From contig JARYMM010000006.1 in NCBI GenBank assembly GCA_029907105.1, forward strand, positions 1-64,000: DNA of 64,000 bases. Reading direction: 5' to 3'. Positions 29,922 through 39,596 of this stretch are shown here, in pieces (within the stretch, counting starts at the first letter, position 1; each line of letters opens with the position of its first letter). The position numbers and the translations under genes were made by a program. The notes under the pieces are model-generated. The model was not told the DNA's origin, made no database searches, and saw only the letters and a program-made list of their open reading frames with translations. Origin of the DNA: Anaerolineae bacterium (GTDB lineage: Bacteria > Chloroflexota > Anaerolineae > UBA3071).

Positions 29922-30054
29922 CGTCTCTCTCCTTTATTGAGTATTGGAGGCACAAGACGGTGCCCATACGTTCGCAAGCGAGCTCGAGCCAGGCTCTGCA
30001 TCATTATGTATGATGCTGGTCATCACCTCCTATTCGCCTATCTGCAAAAAGGCA

Positions 30055-31053
30055 CTATCCCACTGTTGTCTGACGCACAACCAATTCCAGCGGGAGCTCT
30101 ACGCGCATGGGAGACCGCTCAGGGTCATCAATCTGTTTCAGAAGAAGCTCGACTCCCAGCGCCCCTGTCTCATAAAGGGGCTGATGAACAGTGCTCAGCC
30201 CCAGATATTCAGCCACCTCGATGTCGTCGTAGCCAATGACCGCCACGTCATCAGGCACTTTGAGCCCCCGGGCTTTCAGCGCCTCCAGCACACCCATGGC
30301 CCGGGTATCGCTGGCAACAAAGATAGCCGTAGGCGGATCATCCAGGCTCAGCAAACGCTCGGTCGCGGCTCTGGTCTGCGCACGGCTGTGGTCACTCTCC
30401 TGATGGTACTCCGGTTGAAAGGGAAGGCCAAAATCGGCGAGGGCCTGGCGATAGCCGCGGTAACGGTAGCGGCTGGAAGTGAAGCCGAAAGGATTGTCCA
30501 AGGGGTTGCTGATGTAGGCGATCTTACGGTGGCCCAACTCGATCAGGTGTCGCGTGGCCTTGTATCCCCCGGCCACATCGTCCGTCACCACCCGGGTGAG
30601 CAACGGATGGTCGGCATCCACCAATATCACGGGCACACCCGCTTCCGCCCATCTGGCCACGTCCTCATCGCCCGGCGAAAGCGAGATGATGATCAGCCCA
30701 TCAACACGATGGCTAGTTGGCACTTCCTGGAAACAGATGTCTCGCCTGGCCACGGTCTCGACGTTGTAGATGATGAGGTCGTATTCGCTTTCGGCGATGA
30801 CCGCCTCTACCCCCCGCAGTCGCTCAACGAAGGAAGGCCGGGTGAAGAAGGGCGTGATCACACCGATGGCAAGGGTTTTGCGTAGCGAGAGGCGCTGGGC
30901 AATGGGGCTGGGACGATAGTTGAATTCTTCGATCGCCGCCAACACCCGCTGCCGCGTCTTCTCCCGTACCTGGGGGCTATCATTGAGCACCCGGGATACG
31001 GTGCCAATCCCCACACCAGCGCGCTCGGCCACATCGTAGATGGTAACAGCCAC
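30055..31053 (-). CDS. LacI-family transcriptional regulator
   Basis: VAVTIYDVAERAGVGIGTVSRVLNDSPQVREKTRQRVLAAIEEFNYRPSPIAQRLS; GTG start near 31053. Confidence 0.93.
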   Translation of the reverse strand: MAVTIYDVAERAGVGIGTVSRVLNDSPQVREKTRQRVLAAIEEFNYRPSPIAQRLSLRKTLAIGVITPFFTRPSFVERLRGVEAVIAESEYDLIIYNVETVARRDICFQEVPTSHRVDGLIIISLSPGDEDVARWAEAGVPVILVDADHPLLTRVVTDDVAGGYKATRHLIELGHRKIAYISNPLDNPFGFTSSRYRYRGYRQALADFGLPFQPEYHQESDHSRAQTRAATERLLSLDDPPTAIFVASDTRAMGVLEALKARGLKVPDDVAVIGYDDIEVAEYLGLSTVHQPLYETGALGVELLLKQIDDPERSPMRVELPLELVVRQTTVG

Positions 31054-31175
31054 GGCTTGGTCTCCGCCGATCAGGCTCCTCTGCCCACGATTCAACGGCC
31101 CTTCGCCTGCGCTCAAGACAGGCATATAAGCCGTTCCGTCGGGCTTTTGGAGAGAGAGGCTCAGAACAGGCAATA

Positions 31176-31205
31176 TGGAAGCGCTTCCAAATGGAAGCGC
31201 TTCCA
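31176..31205. promoter_or_regulatory. Twin LacI-type operators TGGAAGCGCTTCCA
   Basis: Two perfect 14-bp palindromes at 31176-31189 and 31192-31205. Confidence 0.88.
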
Positions 31206-31346
31206 TTATACCACGGCCGGAAGAGGCTGTCAAATCCGCGTTCGAGGATTTGATGATTCTCCGCCATTTGGCCAGCGACGGAAGGTGTGATACAATGAGC
31301 GGGTAAATGAGAGGCGAGTTGTCCAGACAACAAGGGGAAGAAGAGC

Positions 31347-32348
31347 ATGGACTGGCCGGTCGTCGGACATGAGTGGGCAGTCAAGCTGTTGCAGCAGGCC
31401 CTGGCCACGGGGCAATTGAGCCACGCCTACCTGATCAGCGGGCCGCCGCAGGTGGGCAAGACCACGCTGGCCCGCGCCTGCGCCCAGGCCCTGCTCTGCA
31501 CCGCCGCAGAACCGCCCTGCGGCCAGTGCCTGGCCTGCCGCAAGGTGCAGAAGGGTATCCACCCTGACCTGTACGTCGTCGCCCCGCAGACAGCCAACCT
31601 GCTCATTGACCAGGTGCGAGAGCTGCAGCGACAGGCGGCCCTTTCGCCCGTCGAAGCACGGCACAAGGTCTTCATCCTGCGCCAGATCGAGCAGGCCACT
31701 GCCCCGGCGGCCAATGCCCTGCTCAAGACGCTGGAAGAGCCGCCGGCGCACGTGGTGCTCTTCCTCACCCTGACCGAAGGGGAACAGACCCTGCCCACCG
31801 TCGCCTCCCGCTGCCAGCAGATCACGCTGCGCCCACTGCCCACCGCACAGGTGGCCCAGGCCTTGCAGGAGAAGTGGCAGGTGCCCCCGCAGCGGGCGGA
31901 GCTGCTGGCGCGGCTCTCGCAGGGGCGGCTGGGTTGGGCGGTGACCATGCTCACCGATGCCAGGGCCTGGTCACAGCGCACCCAACGCCTGGACGACCTG
32001 TTGACCCTCAGCAGCCAGAACCGCGTGGAGCGCATGCGCTACGCCGAACGCTTGAGCCGCCAGGACGACGCCATCAGCGTGCTTCAGCTCTGGTCGAGTT
32101 GGTGGCGCGACGTGCTCCTGCTGCAACACGGCTGCGAGGACCAGGTGGCCAACATTGACCGCCTGGAGGTGTTGCGCGGCCAGGCCGGCCGCTACGACGA
32201 GCAGCAGGCGCGGGCTTTCCTGGAGGCGCTGACGAGCACCGGCCGTTATCTGGAGCAAAACGCCAACGCCCAATTGGCCCTGGAGGTGCTACTGCTGCGG
32301 CTGCCGCGGCCGGCAGCTCCACAAGGGGAATCCAACTTATCGAGGTGA
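31347..32348 (+). CDS. holB: DNA polymerase III subunit delta'
   Basis: GHEWAVKLLQQALATGQLSHAYLISGPPQVGKTTLARACAQALLC; CGQCLACRKVQKGIHPDL. Confidence 0.93.
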   Translation: MDWPVVGHEWAVKLLQQALATGQLSHAYLISGPPQVGKTTLARACAQALLCTAAEPPCGQCLACRKVQKGIHPDLYVVAPQTANLLIDQVRELQRQAALSPVEARHKVFILRQIEQATAPAANALLKTLEEPPAHVVLFLTLTEGEQTLPTVASRCQQITLRPLPTAQVAQALQEKWQVPPQRAELLARLSQGRLGWAVTMLTDARAWSQRTQRLDDLLTLSSQNRVERMRYAERLSRQDDAISVLQLWSSWWRDVLLLQHGCEDQVANIDRLEVLRGQAGRYDEQQARAFLEALTSTGRYLEQNANAQLALEVLLLRLPRPAAPQGESNLSR

Positions 32349-32456
32349 GAGAAGAAGTCGCACTATCGCATTTGCCGCGCACCAACAACCTTGCCGCTGC
32401 CCGTCGTGGCGCTGCAGCGCATTCCACAAGCCAAAAACGGAGGAAGATAACAAATC

Positions 32457-33344
32457 ATGCCAACGGTGGTGGGTATCAGCCTAAAACCCGTTTCAAAGAT
32501 CTACTATTTCAGCCCCGGTCGCCTGGACGACCTGACAGCAGGGGAGTATGTGATCGTCGAGACCGCCCGCGGACAGGCCCTGGGCCAGGTGGTCATGCCG
32601 CCGCGCGAGGTGCCCGAGACGGAGATCCCGGCGGACCTGAAGCCGGTGCTGCGGCGAGCCACCGCCTGGGATGCCATCCAGCAGGATCAGTACCATCAGC
32701 GCGAAGCGGAGACGCTGGCCCGCACGCGCGAAATCGTGGCCCAGCAGAACCTGCCCATGAAGGTGGTCGGCGTGGAGTACAGCTTTGACGGCAGCCGCCT
32801 CACCGTCTACTTTTCGGCCGAAAAGCGCGTTGATTTCCGCAACCTGGTCAAGGAACTGTCCAAGACTTTCCGGACGGCGGTGGAGATGCGGCAGATCGGC
32901 GCGCGCGACGAGGCCAGGCTGCTCAATGGCTACGGCCGCTGCGGCTATCGGCTGTGCTGCGCGGCCTGGATGCGGGAATTCGCGCCTGTCTCCATCCGCC
33001 TGGCCAAGTTGCAGGACCTGCCCTTGAACCCTGAGGAGATTTCCGGCTGCTGTGGACGGCTTCTCTGTTGCCTGCGTCACGAGAGCGATGTCTATGCCGA
33101 AGCGCTGGCCCGCCTGCCGCAGAAACGCAGCAAGGTGCTCACCAAACACGGCGAGGCGATTGTGGAAAGGGTAAACCCGCTGAAGGAGACGGTCGTGGCC
33201 AGGTTGGAGGGCAGTGAAACCCTGATCGAAGTGGAGATGAGCGAACTGGTCACGGCCGAGGCCGACAAGCAAGCGCCGCGCCCACGCCGCGCCCGAGGCC
33301 GTCGTCGCTCATCCTCGCGCCGACGAGCAAAGCCCCAGGCGTAA
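32457..33344 (+). CDS. ricT: PSP1/RicT (YaaT) family protein
   Basis: GYGRCGYRLCCAAWMREFAPVSIRLAKLQDLPLNPEEISGCCGRLLCCLRHE; follows holB. Confidence 0.93.
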   Translation: MPTVVGISLKPVSKIYYFSPGRLDDLTAGEYVIVETARGQALGQVVMPPREVPETEIPADLKPVLRRATAWDAIQQDQYHQREAETLARTREIVAQQNLPMKVVGVEYSFDGSRLTVYFSAEKRVDFRNLVKELSKTFRTAVEMRQIGARDEARLLNGYGRCGYRLCCAAWMREFAPVSIRLAKLQDLPLNPEEISGCCGRLLCCLRHESDVYAEALARLPQKRSKVLTKHGEAIVERVNPLKETVVARLEGSETLIEVEMSELVTAEADKQAPRPRRARGRRRSSSRRRAKPQA

Positions 33345-33453
33345 GTGGTAACTGCCTACCCTCGGCCTTGCAACGTGAGATATGGCGGTGGGTTGGCGTC
33401 ATTGCGAGCCCCGAAGGGGCTCGCAGTGACAGGGCAGGTAGTTACCATAAGCG
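33345..33453. repeat. MITE-like element: outer imperfect IR around an inner tcattgcgagcccc hairpin
   Basis: gtggtaactgcctacc ... ggcaggtagttaccat; inner gtcattgcgagccccgaaggggctcgcagtgac. Confidence 0.7.
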
Positions 33454-33492
33454 CCTGATCACTGTTCCGCCGTGGGGTAGCTCCACATCCTG

Positions 33493-34464
33493 TCATGCTG
33501 AGCGGGGTTCAGGCGTCAAACTTCGTTGCCCGGCCGACTCCAGCGAAGCATCCCCTTGCCTGCATGGCGAGGCGAGAACCTGTCTCTGTTGCCCGGCATG
33601 GTACGACGAGCGCACCAGCGGCCCCGCCTCCACCCAGGCAAAGCCCCTGGCCTCGCCCGCCGCGCGCAACTGCTCGAACTCCTCGGGGGTGTAATAGCGG
33701 GCAATGGGCAGATGGTAGCGGGAAGGTTGCAGGTACTGGCCCAGGGTCAGGATATCACAGCCGACGGCCCGCAGGTCGTCCATCACCGCCAGCAGTTCCT
33801 CCCAGCTCTCCCCCAGCCCCACCATCAGCCCTGACTTGGTCAGCCCCTGGGGATGCATCTCCCTGGCCCGGCGGAGGACCTGCAGCGAGCGCTCGTAGTT
33901 GGCCTGGGGGCGCACCGTCGGATAAAGCCGGGGCACCGTCTCCAGGTTATGGTTGAGGATGTCGGGAGCGGCGTCCATGACCAGTTGCAGCGCGGCGCGC
34001 TGGCCGCCGAAGTCGGGGATCAGCACCTCCACGGTGCAGTCGGGCAGGCGTTTCCGGATCTCGCCCACCGTGCGGGCGAAGATGGCCGCTCCGCCGTCGG
34101 GCAGGTCGTCGCGGGTGACGGAAGTGAGCACGGCATGGCTCAGGCCCATCAGGGCCACCGTCTCCGCCACCCGGAGCGGCTCGTCCTCGTCCGGCGGCGA
34201 GGGGCGTCCCGTCTTCACGTTGCAGAAACCACAGTTGCGGGTGCAGATTTCCCCCAGCAACAGGAAGGTGGCCGTGCCCTGGCCCCAGCATTCGCCGATG
34301 TTGGGGCAGGCGGCCTCCTCGCAGACGGTATGCAGCCGGTGGCCGCGCATCAGCGCTTTGAGACGGAGATAGTCGTCGCTGGTGGGGGCGCGCACCCGCA
34401 GCCAGGCCGGACGGCGGCCCGGCGTCAAGTGTTCTTCTGCACTGCGACTGCGGACACCATTCAC
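33493..34464 (-). CDS. lipA: Lipoyl synthase
   Basis: [58 protein letters not shown]. Confidence 0.95.
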   Translation of the reverse strand: MNGVRSRSAEEHLTPGRRPAWLRVRAPTSDDYLRLKALMRGHRLHTVCEEAACPNIGECWGQGTATFLLLGEICTRNCGFCNVKTGRPSPPDEDEPLRVAETVALMGLSHAVLTSVTRDDLPDGGAAIFARTVGEIRKRLPDCTVEVLIPDFGGQRAALQLVMDAAPDILNHNLETVPRLYPTVRPQANYERSLQVLRRAREMHPQGLTKSGLMVGLGESWEELLAVMDDLRAVGCDILTLGQYLQPSRYHLPIARYYTPEEFEQLRAAGEARGFAWVEAGPLVRSSYHAGQQRQVLASPCRQGDASLESAGQRSLTPEPRSA

Positions 34465-35009
34465 CTGACCTGCTCCCTGGCCACAAAGCGCAGGCCGGCC
34501 AAAAACTCATCCCACAGCGGCCCCAATTCCTGCTGACGCCGCGGCGGCGCCTGGCCGCTGAGATCGTACAATCTCCCTTCCACGTCCACCAGCAGCCGTC
34601 GCTCGCCGGGGCAGGTGAAGCGCACCGCCTGGTGGCCCTGGAAGGTCACCCCCTCCTCGACGAGGCACTCCGGGGCGCGCCGATAGGGTGGGGACAGAAC
34701 CTGCACCGCCTCGGCCAGCGAGGCGTAGCCGGACAATAGCAGCACGCTTAGGCGCAATGCCTCCCCCTGCTGCGAGCGCTGCTGGGCGGTCAGCGGTTCC
34801 CGCAGCCACACGGCCGGTGGCCCCTCCGCCGAATCCGGGCGGCTATACACCTCCCAGCCCGCCGGCAGGCGCAGGCTCACCCCCAGCACCTCGCTCTGGA
34901 AAACGCCCGTCTGCGGCCCGGCAGGCGGCGTGAAAGGCGGCTGGCAGGCTGAAAGCAGCACACTCAGCCACAGCAGCCCGCACAGCAGCCGTGTCACTTT
35001 GTCTCCCAC
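34461..35009 (-). CDS. Hypothetical lipoprotein
   Basis: [15 protein letters not shown] lipobox; 182 aa. Confidence 0.6.
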   Translation of the reverse strand: MGDKVTRLLCGLLWLSVLLSACQPPFTPPAGPQTGVFQSEVLGVSLRLPAGWEVYSRPDSAEGPPAVWLREPLTAQQRSQQGEALRLSVLLLSGYASLAEAVQVLSPPYRRAPECLVEEGVTFQGHQAVRFTCPGERRLLVDVEGRLYDLSGQAPPRRQQELGPLWDEFLAGLRFVAREQVR

Positions 35010-35010
35010 G

Positions 35011-35046
35011 TCCCGCTCCTCTGCTCCTCCGCTCCCCTGCTCCCTG
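35011..35046. repeat. Word-repeat tract (gctcctcc/gctcccct)n
   Basis: cgtcccgctcctctgctcctccgctcccctgctccctg between two minus-strand genes. Confidence 0.65.
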
Positions 35047-36591
35047 TTACACCGGCATCAGGCCGTGCTTCTTGGCCGGGTTGGTGGCCACCTTGCCGCG
35101 CAGGATGTCCAGGGCGGCGATCAGCCGCGGCCGCGTCTCCCGCGGCTCGATGACCTCGTCAATCTGGCCCATGTCGGCGGCGGCATAGGGGTTGTGGAAG
35201 CGAGCCTTGTACTCGGCCACGAACTGCGCCCGCAGTGCAGCGGGGTCTTCGGCTTCTTGCAGCTCGCGGCGGTAGAGGATATTCACCGCGCCGTCGGGCC
35301 CCATGACGGCGATCTCCGCTGTGGGCCAGGCGAAGGCCAGGTCGCTGCGCATCTGCTTGCTGCTCATGGCGATGTAGGCCCCGCCAATGGCCTTGCGCGT
35401 GACCACGGAGATCTTGGGCACGGTGGCCTCGCAGTAGGCGTAGATCACCTTGGCCCCGTGACGGATGATGCCGCCGTGCTCCTGGTCCACGCCGGGCAGG
35501 TAGCCGGGGCAGTCCACGAAGGTGATGACGGGGATGTTGAAGGCGTCGCAGATGCGCACGAAGCGGGCGATTTTGTCGCTGCTGTCAATGTCCAGCACGC
35601 CGGCCAGGTGCAGCGGCTGGTTGGCCACGATGCCCACCACGTACCCGTCGAGGCGGGCCAGGCCGACGATGGCGTTGCGCGCGTAGTGGGCCTGCACCTC
35701 CAGGAAGCTGCCGCGGTCAAAGACGCGAGCGATGACTTCCTGCATGTCGTAGGGGGCCGTTTCGTCGAGGGGGACGATGTCGTTCAGCTCCTCATCCATG
35801 CGCTGCGGGTCGTCGTCCGGCTCCACACGACGGGGGTCCTCCACGTTGTTGGGCGGCAGGTAGCTGAGCAGTTGCTTGACCAGCAAGAAGGCCTGCTGCT
35901 CGCTCTCGGCGACGAAGTGGGCCACGCCGCTCTTGACGTTATGGGCCATCGCTCCGCCCAGCTCGCCGAAGGTCACCTCTTCGCCGGTGACCGTCTTGAT
36001 CACATCCGGGCCGGTGATGAACATGTAGCTGGTGCGCCGCACCATGATGACGAAGTCGGTGAGGGCCGGGGAGTAGACGGAGCCGCCGGCGCAGGGCCCC
36101 AGCATGAGCGAGATCTGGGGGATGACGCCGGAGGCCAGCACGTTGCGGGTGAACAGCTCGCCATAGGCGGCCAGGCTTTTCACCCCTTCCTGGATGCGCG
36201 CCCCGCCCGAATCCAAAAGGCCGATGACAGGGATGCCGCAGTCCAGGGCCAGGTCCATGATGCGGCAGATTTTCTGGGACTGCACCTCGGAGAAGGAACC
36301 GCCCAGCACGGTGAAATCCTGGGCGTAGATGGCCACTTTACGGCCGTTGATCGTGCCGAAGCCTGTGACCACTCCATCGCCGGGGAAGCGTTTATCGGCC
36401 ATGCCGAAGGCCGTGCAGTCGTGGGTAGCCAGCGCGCCCAGTTCCTGGAAGCTGCCTTCGTCCAGCAGCGCGGCCAGCCGTTCACGGGCGGTGAGCTTGC
36501 CCTTGTCGTGTTGCGCCGCCACCCGTTCCGGGCCGCCGCCGGCCACGGCCCTGGCGCGCATTTCCCGCAGTTTCTCGATGTGATCAGGCAT
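35047..36591 (-). CDS. Acyl-CoA carboxylase carboxyltransferase subunit (propionyl/methylmalonyl-CoA type)
   Basis: KLTARERLAALLDEGSFQELGAL; GGARIQEGVKSL; DCPGYLPGVDQEHGGIIRHGAKV; GGAYIAMSSKQMRSDL. Confidence 0.95.
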   Translation of the reverse strand: MPDHIEKLREMRARAVAGGGPERVAAQHDKGKLTARERLAALLDEGSFQELGALATHDCTAFGMADKRFPGDGVVTGFGTINGRKVAIYAQDFTVLGGSFSEVQSQKICRIMDLALDCGIPVIGLLDSGGARIQEGVKSLAAYGELFTRNVLASGVIPQISLMLGPCAGGSVYSPALTDFVIMVRRTSYMFITGPDVIKTVTGEEVTFGELGGAMAHNVKSGVAHFVAESEQQAFLLVKQLLSYLPPNNVEDPRRVEPDDDPQRMDEELNDIVPLDETAPYDMQEVIARVFDRGSFLEVQAHYARNAIVGLARLDGYVVGIVANQPLHLAGVLDIDSSDKIARFVRICDAFNIPVITFVDCPGYLPGVDQEHGGIIRHGAKVIYAYCEATVPKISVVTRKAIGGAYIAMSSKQMRSDLAFAWPTAEIAVMGPDGAVNILYRRELQEAEDPAALRAQFVAEYKARFHNPYAAADMGQIDEVIEPRETRPRLIAALDILRGKVATNPAKKHGLMPV

Positions 36592-36613
36592 AGGTCATCC
36601 TCCGCTCCGAAAA

Positions 36614-36772
36614 TGTCACCCTGAGCGCAGCGAAGGGTCTGAGTGCAGCGAAGGGTCTACCTCGAAAATAGACGCCTGGACCATTTTCGTCCCTGGTGGT
36701 GTCCGCAGGGACGTGACAACTCCTCTCATGTTGGAAGAGATTCTTCGCTCCCTGCGGTCGCTCAGAATGACA
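36614..36772. repeat. MITE-like element with tgtcaccctgagcg / cgctcagaatgaca termini
   Basis: Imperfect TIRs with tandem gcagcgaagggtct; contains the 65-nt repeat 36657-36721. Confidence 0.65.
36657..36721 (-). repeat. Dispersed 65-nt repeat, copy 1
   Basis: Reverse complement matches 60867-60931 at 63 of 65 positions. Confidence 0.93.
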
Positions 36773-36912
36773 CTCCGAGCGACATATAGTTGTAGTAATG
36801 AAGGAGAATCTCCCTCAGACTCCTCAGTTCCCTCTATCCCTGGCCTAGCTGACATCACCGGGAGCAGGCAATTTGGCCGCACGGGGGCATTGATGTATAA
36901 TTCCCCTGGCTC

Positions 36913-37004
<92 letters not shown>

Positions 37005-37007
37005 GTG

Positions 37008-37160
37008 CCCGGCAAAGGACGAACGACGAAGAACGGATTCGCCGTTCGTCCTTCGTCTTTCGTCGTTGCTCACCAAGCCCCTTCGCCCCGCCTTCGGTTG
37101 CAGCCCGGCCGCATGAGGGTCACCGAACCTCATTCCCCATTCCGCAATCCGCAATCACTT
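37008..37160. repeat. Word-repeat elements (gacgaa/ttcgtc fold-back; then cattcc/gcaatcc words)
   Basis: aaaggacgaacgacgaagaacggattcgccgttcgtccttcgtctttcgtcgtt; cctcattccccattccgcaatccgcaatc. Confidence 0.75.
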
Positions 37161-37165
37161 GCCTC

Positions 37166-38200
37166 TCACATCTCTACCAGCGCCTTGATCACCCCGTCCG
37201 CCCGTGCCTCAACCAGGGCAAAGGCTGCCGCCGCCTCCGCCAGCGGGAAGCGGTGGGTGATCAGCGAGCGCACGTCCACCAGCCCTTGTTGCACCAGGGC
37301 CATGGCGCGGGGATAGGTGTGTTTCATCCGCCGCACCAGCTTGAGGGTCAGTCCCTTGCGCCGCGCCGTGCTGGCCGGGAAGGTCAGGGTGTCCTGCAGC
37401 GACGGGATGCCGGCCACGATCACGCGGCCACCCGGCCTGGCTATGGCCACGGCCTGCGCCACCGTCTCCGCCGCCCAGGCCGCCTCGAAGACCACGTCCA
37501 CGCCACGGCCGCCGGTCAGCTCCTCGATCCAGGCCACCGGATCGGCCAGGTTGGCCTGACACACTCCATCGGCCCCCAGCCGTCCGGCCATAGCCAGCCG
37601 TTCGGGAACCAGGTCGGTGGCGTAGACGCGGCGTGCGCCGCCCAGCCGCGCCACCTGCAGGATCAGCAGCCCGATGGGCCCGCACCCCAGCACGGCGACG
37701 GTGTCGCCAGGCTTCAGCTTGGCCAGGTTCACCGAATGAAGGGCCACGCCCAGCGGCTCCAGCATGGCCCCGTCGGCGAAGCTCAACTCGTCCGGCAGGG
37801 GGAAGACCAGCCGGGCGGGATGGGCGATGAACTCGCGCAGGCTGCCCCTGGTGGGCGGCATGCTGACGAAGAGGATATGCGGACAGAGGTTGGGATGGCC
37901 GGCCAGGCAGAACTCGCAGTGGCCGCAGTTGATGGCCGGCTCCACAGCCACCGGCGTGCCTAGCGGCGGGCCTTCCACCCCCGCGCCCAGGGCAACGATC
38001 TGGCCGGCGAACTCGTGTCCCAGCTCGTGCGGCCCGGTAACCTTATCGGAGCCGATGCCGCCGTCCTGGAAGTAGTGCACATCGGAGCCGCAGATGCCCA
38101 CGGCGCGCACCCGGATGAGCACTTCCCCCGCCTGCGGCTCGGGACAGGGCACCTCTTCCACGCGCAGGTCGTGCCGGCTGTACAGGCGTGCAGCTTTCAT
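37166..38200 (-). CDS. Zinc-dependent medium-chain alcohol dehydrogenase
   Basis: MKAARLYSRHDLRVEEVPCPEPQAGEVLIRVRAVGICGSDVHYF; GHEFAGQIVALG; CGHCEFCLAGHPNLC. Confidence 0.93.
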   Translation of the reverse strand: MKAARLYSRHDLRVEEVPCPEPQAGEVLIRVRAVGICGSDVHYFQDGGIGSDKVTGPHELGHEFAGQIVALGAGVEGPPLGTPVAVEPAINCGHCEFCLAGHPNLCPHILFVSMPPTRGSLREFIAHPARLVFPLPDELSFADGAMLEPLGVALHSVNLAKLKPGDTVAVLGCGPIGLLILQVARLGGARRVYATDLVPERLAMAGRLGADGVCQANLADPVAWIEELTGGRGVDVVFEAAWAAETVAQAVAIARPGGRVIVAGIPSLQDTLTFPASTARRKGLTLKLVRRMKHTYPRAMALVQQGLVDVRSLITHRFPLAEAAAAFALVEARADGVIKALVEM

Positions 38201-38211
38201 GCGTTCCCTTC

Positions 38212-39303
38212 TCAATCCAGCACCAGGATCGCCGGCCGGGGGATGATCTGGCCGTCCACTTCCGCCTCTATCACAGGCCAGCCGGGGATGGCCGTCAGGA
38301 TCTCGTTGGCATGGGCGCCGACCAGGATGGTGTCCTCCGACTTGGTGCCGGTGATGGAAGGGTTCCAGGCGAAGGCCTGCCCCTCGTAGACCACCTCGTC
38401 CGATGCCGCCGTGGCCACATGCTCGCGCGGCTCGTAGGCCGCCGAGCCGCCCTGATGGTGCAGTTTCCATTCCTCGGCGTAGCCGGCCGCGGCGTAGGTA
38501 GCCACGGCCTGGGAGAAGACGTCGCCCAGGCGGGCACCAGGGCGGGTGGCGGCGATGAAGGTGGCATCCACGCGGGCGCAGGCTTCCTGCTTGCGCTGGA
38601 GCTCTTGCGGCAGGGGCCCGAAATGCACCAGCCGGGTGATGGAGCAGACCAGCCCCCACCTGCGGCCGCAGAGCACGAGCATGGCGTAACGTTCCAGGGC
38701 CTTGTCTGCGGGCAGGGGATGGCGGAAGCTGAAGATGCGCCGGTCGGTGGCGATGAGGTTGACAATGGGCTGCACGCCGCGCGCCTGCGTCTCACTGGCC
38801 AGCAGAGCAGCGATCTGGTACTCGCTTTGCCCGGGCTGCACCTGGCCGATGGCGGCGTCCATGGCCTCGGCGCAGAGCCGGCCCAGTTGGCGGAAGCGTT
38901 CCCCTTCCTCCGGCAGGAGGCGGGCGCGCAGTTGTGCGATCTCCGCCGAGAGGTCGGTAGCGCCGGGGTAGGGGACATCCGCGCCCAGGCGCAGGCCACC
39001 GGCCAGTTCGGCCACCGGGTTGGCGCCCTCGTACCAGAAGGGAGCCACGATCTGGAAGCCCTGCTGGTCGAGCTTCTCCTCCTGGGCCAGCCGCGTGGCC
39101 TCGATGTTGTTGGTCAGGACGTAGTCGCCCTGGGGGGTGAAGAGCAGGGAGGCGGCGCCCAGGTCGGAGGCCGTGTTAACGTAGGAGGCCGCCCCGCAGG
39201 TCGCCCAGGCGAAGCTGCTGACTCGCTGCAGGAGCAGGGCGTCCAGCCCATGCCTCTCCAGCAGCTCTTTGATCCGCTGTTGCTTTAGCTGTCGTTCGTT
39301 CAT
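38212..39303 (-). CDS. M24-family metallopeptidase (Xaa-Pro aminopeptidase-like)
   Basis: MNERQLKQQRIKELLERHGLDALLL; pita-bread fold-like C-terminal domain with LHHQGGSAAYEPRE. Confidence 0.8.
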   Translation of the reverse strand: MNERQLKQQRIKELLERHGLDALLLQRVSSFAWATCGAASYVNTASDLGAASLLFTPQGDYVLTNNIEATRLAQEEKLDQQGFQIVAPFWYEGANPVAELAGGLRLGADVPYPGATDLSAEIAQLRARLLPEEGERFRQLGRLCAEAMDAAIGQVQPGQSEYQIAALLASETQARGVQPIVNLIATDRRIFSFRHPLPADKALERYAMLVLCGRRWGLVCSITRLVHFGPLPQELQRKQEACARVDATFIAATRPGARLGDVFSQAVATYAAAGYAEEWKLHHQGGSAAYEPREHVATAASDEVVYEGQAFAWNPSITGTKSEDTILVGAHANEILTAIPGWPVIEAEVDGQIIPRPAILVLD

Positions 39304-39438
39304 GATTCCACCTCGTCGAGAGTATTGCCTGCTTGAAAGCAAGCGCAATATACCCGCGAAGCGGCGAAAAGTCAAACCCGCGCCCTCCAGCGCGCGGCTG
39401 ATTTGCCCATGCCAGGCCTTGTGTGTATAATCCCATCC

Positions 39439-39529
39439 GGAGAGGTCGCATAGCCTGGTCTAGTGCGCGCGCCTGGAGAGCGCGTAGGGTCGTTGGCCCT
39501 CGTGGGTTCAAATCCCACCCTCTCCGCCA
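39439..39529 (+). tRNA. tRNA-Ser(GGA)
   Basis: ggagagg...gcctGGAgagc...long variable arm...ggttcaaatcc...cctctccgcca; tataat at 39425-39430 region. Confidence 0.95.
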
Positions 39530-39561
39530 AAGCGGTGGCCCTCCGCCACCGCTTCTCTTTT

Positions 39562-39590
39562 TTGACAAAATCCCCAAGGTCGAGTACTAT
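39562..39590 (+). promoter_or_regulatory. Sigma70-type promoter for SRP RNA
   Basis: ttgaca - 17 nt - tactat; predicted +1 near 39597. Confidence 0.75.
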
Positions 39591-39596
39591 ACCGGC

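Noticed and set aside
31347-33344. holB-ricT pair as a novel system
   Set aside because: Known conserved neighbourhood in several bacterial phyla; ordinary.
34930-36624. 564-aa plus-strand ORF
   Set aside because: Antisense to the well-supported acyl-CoA carboxyltransferase gene.
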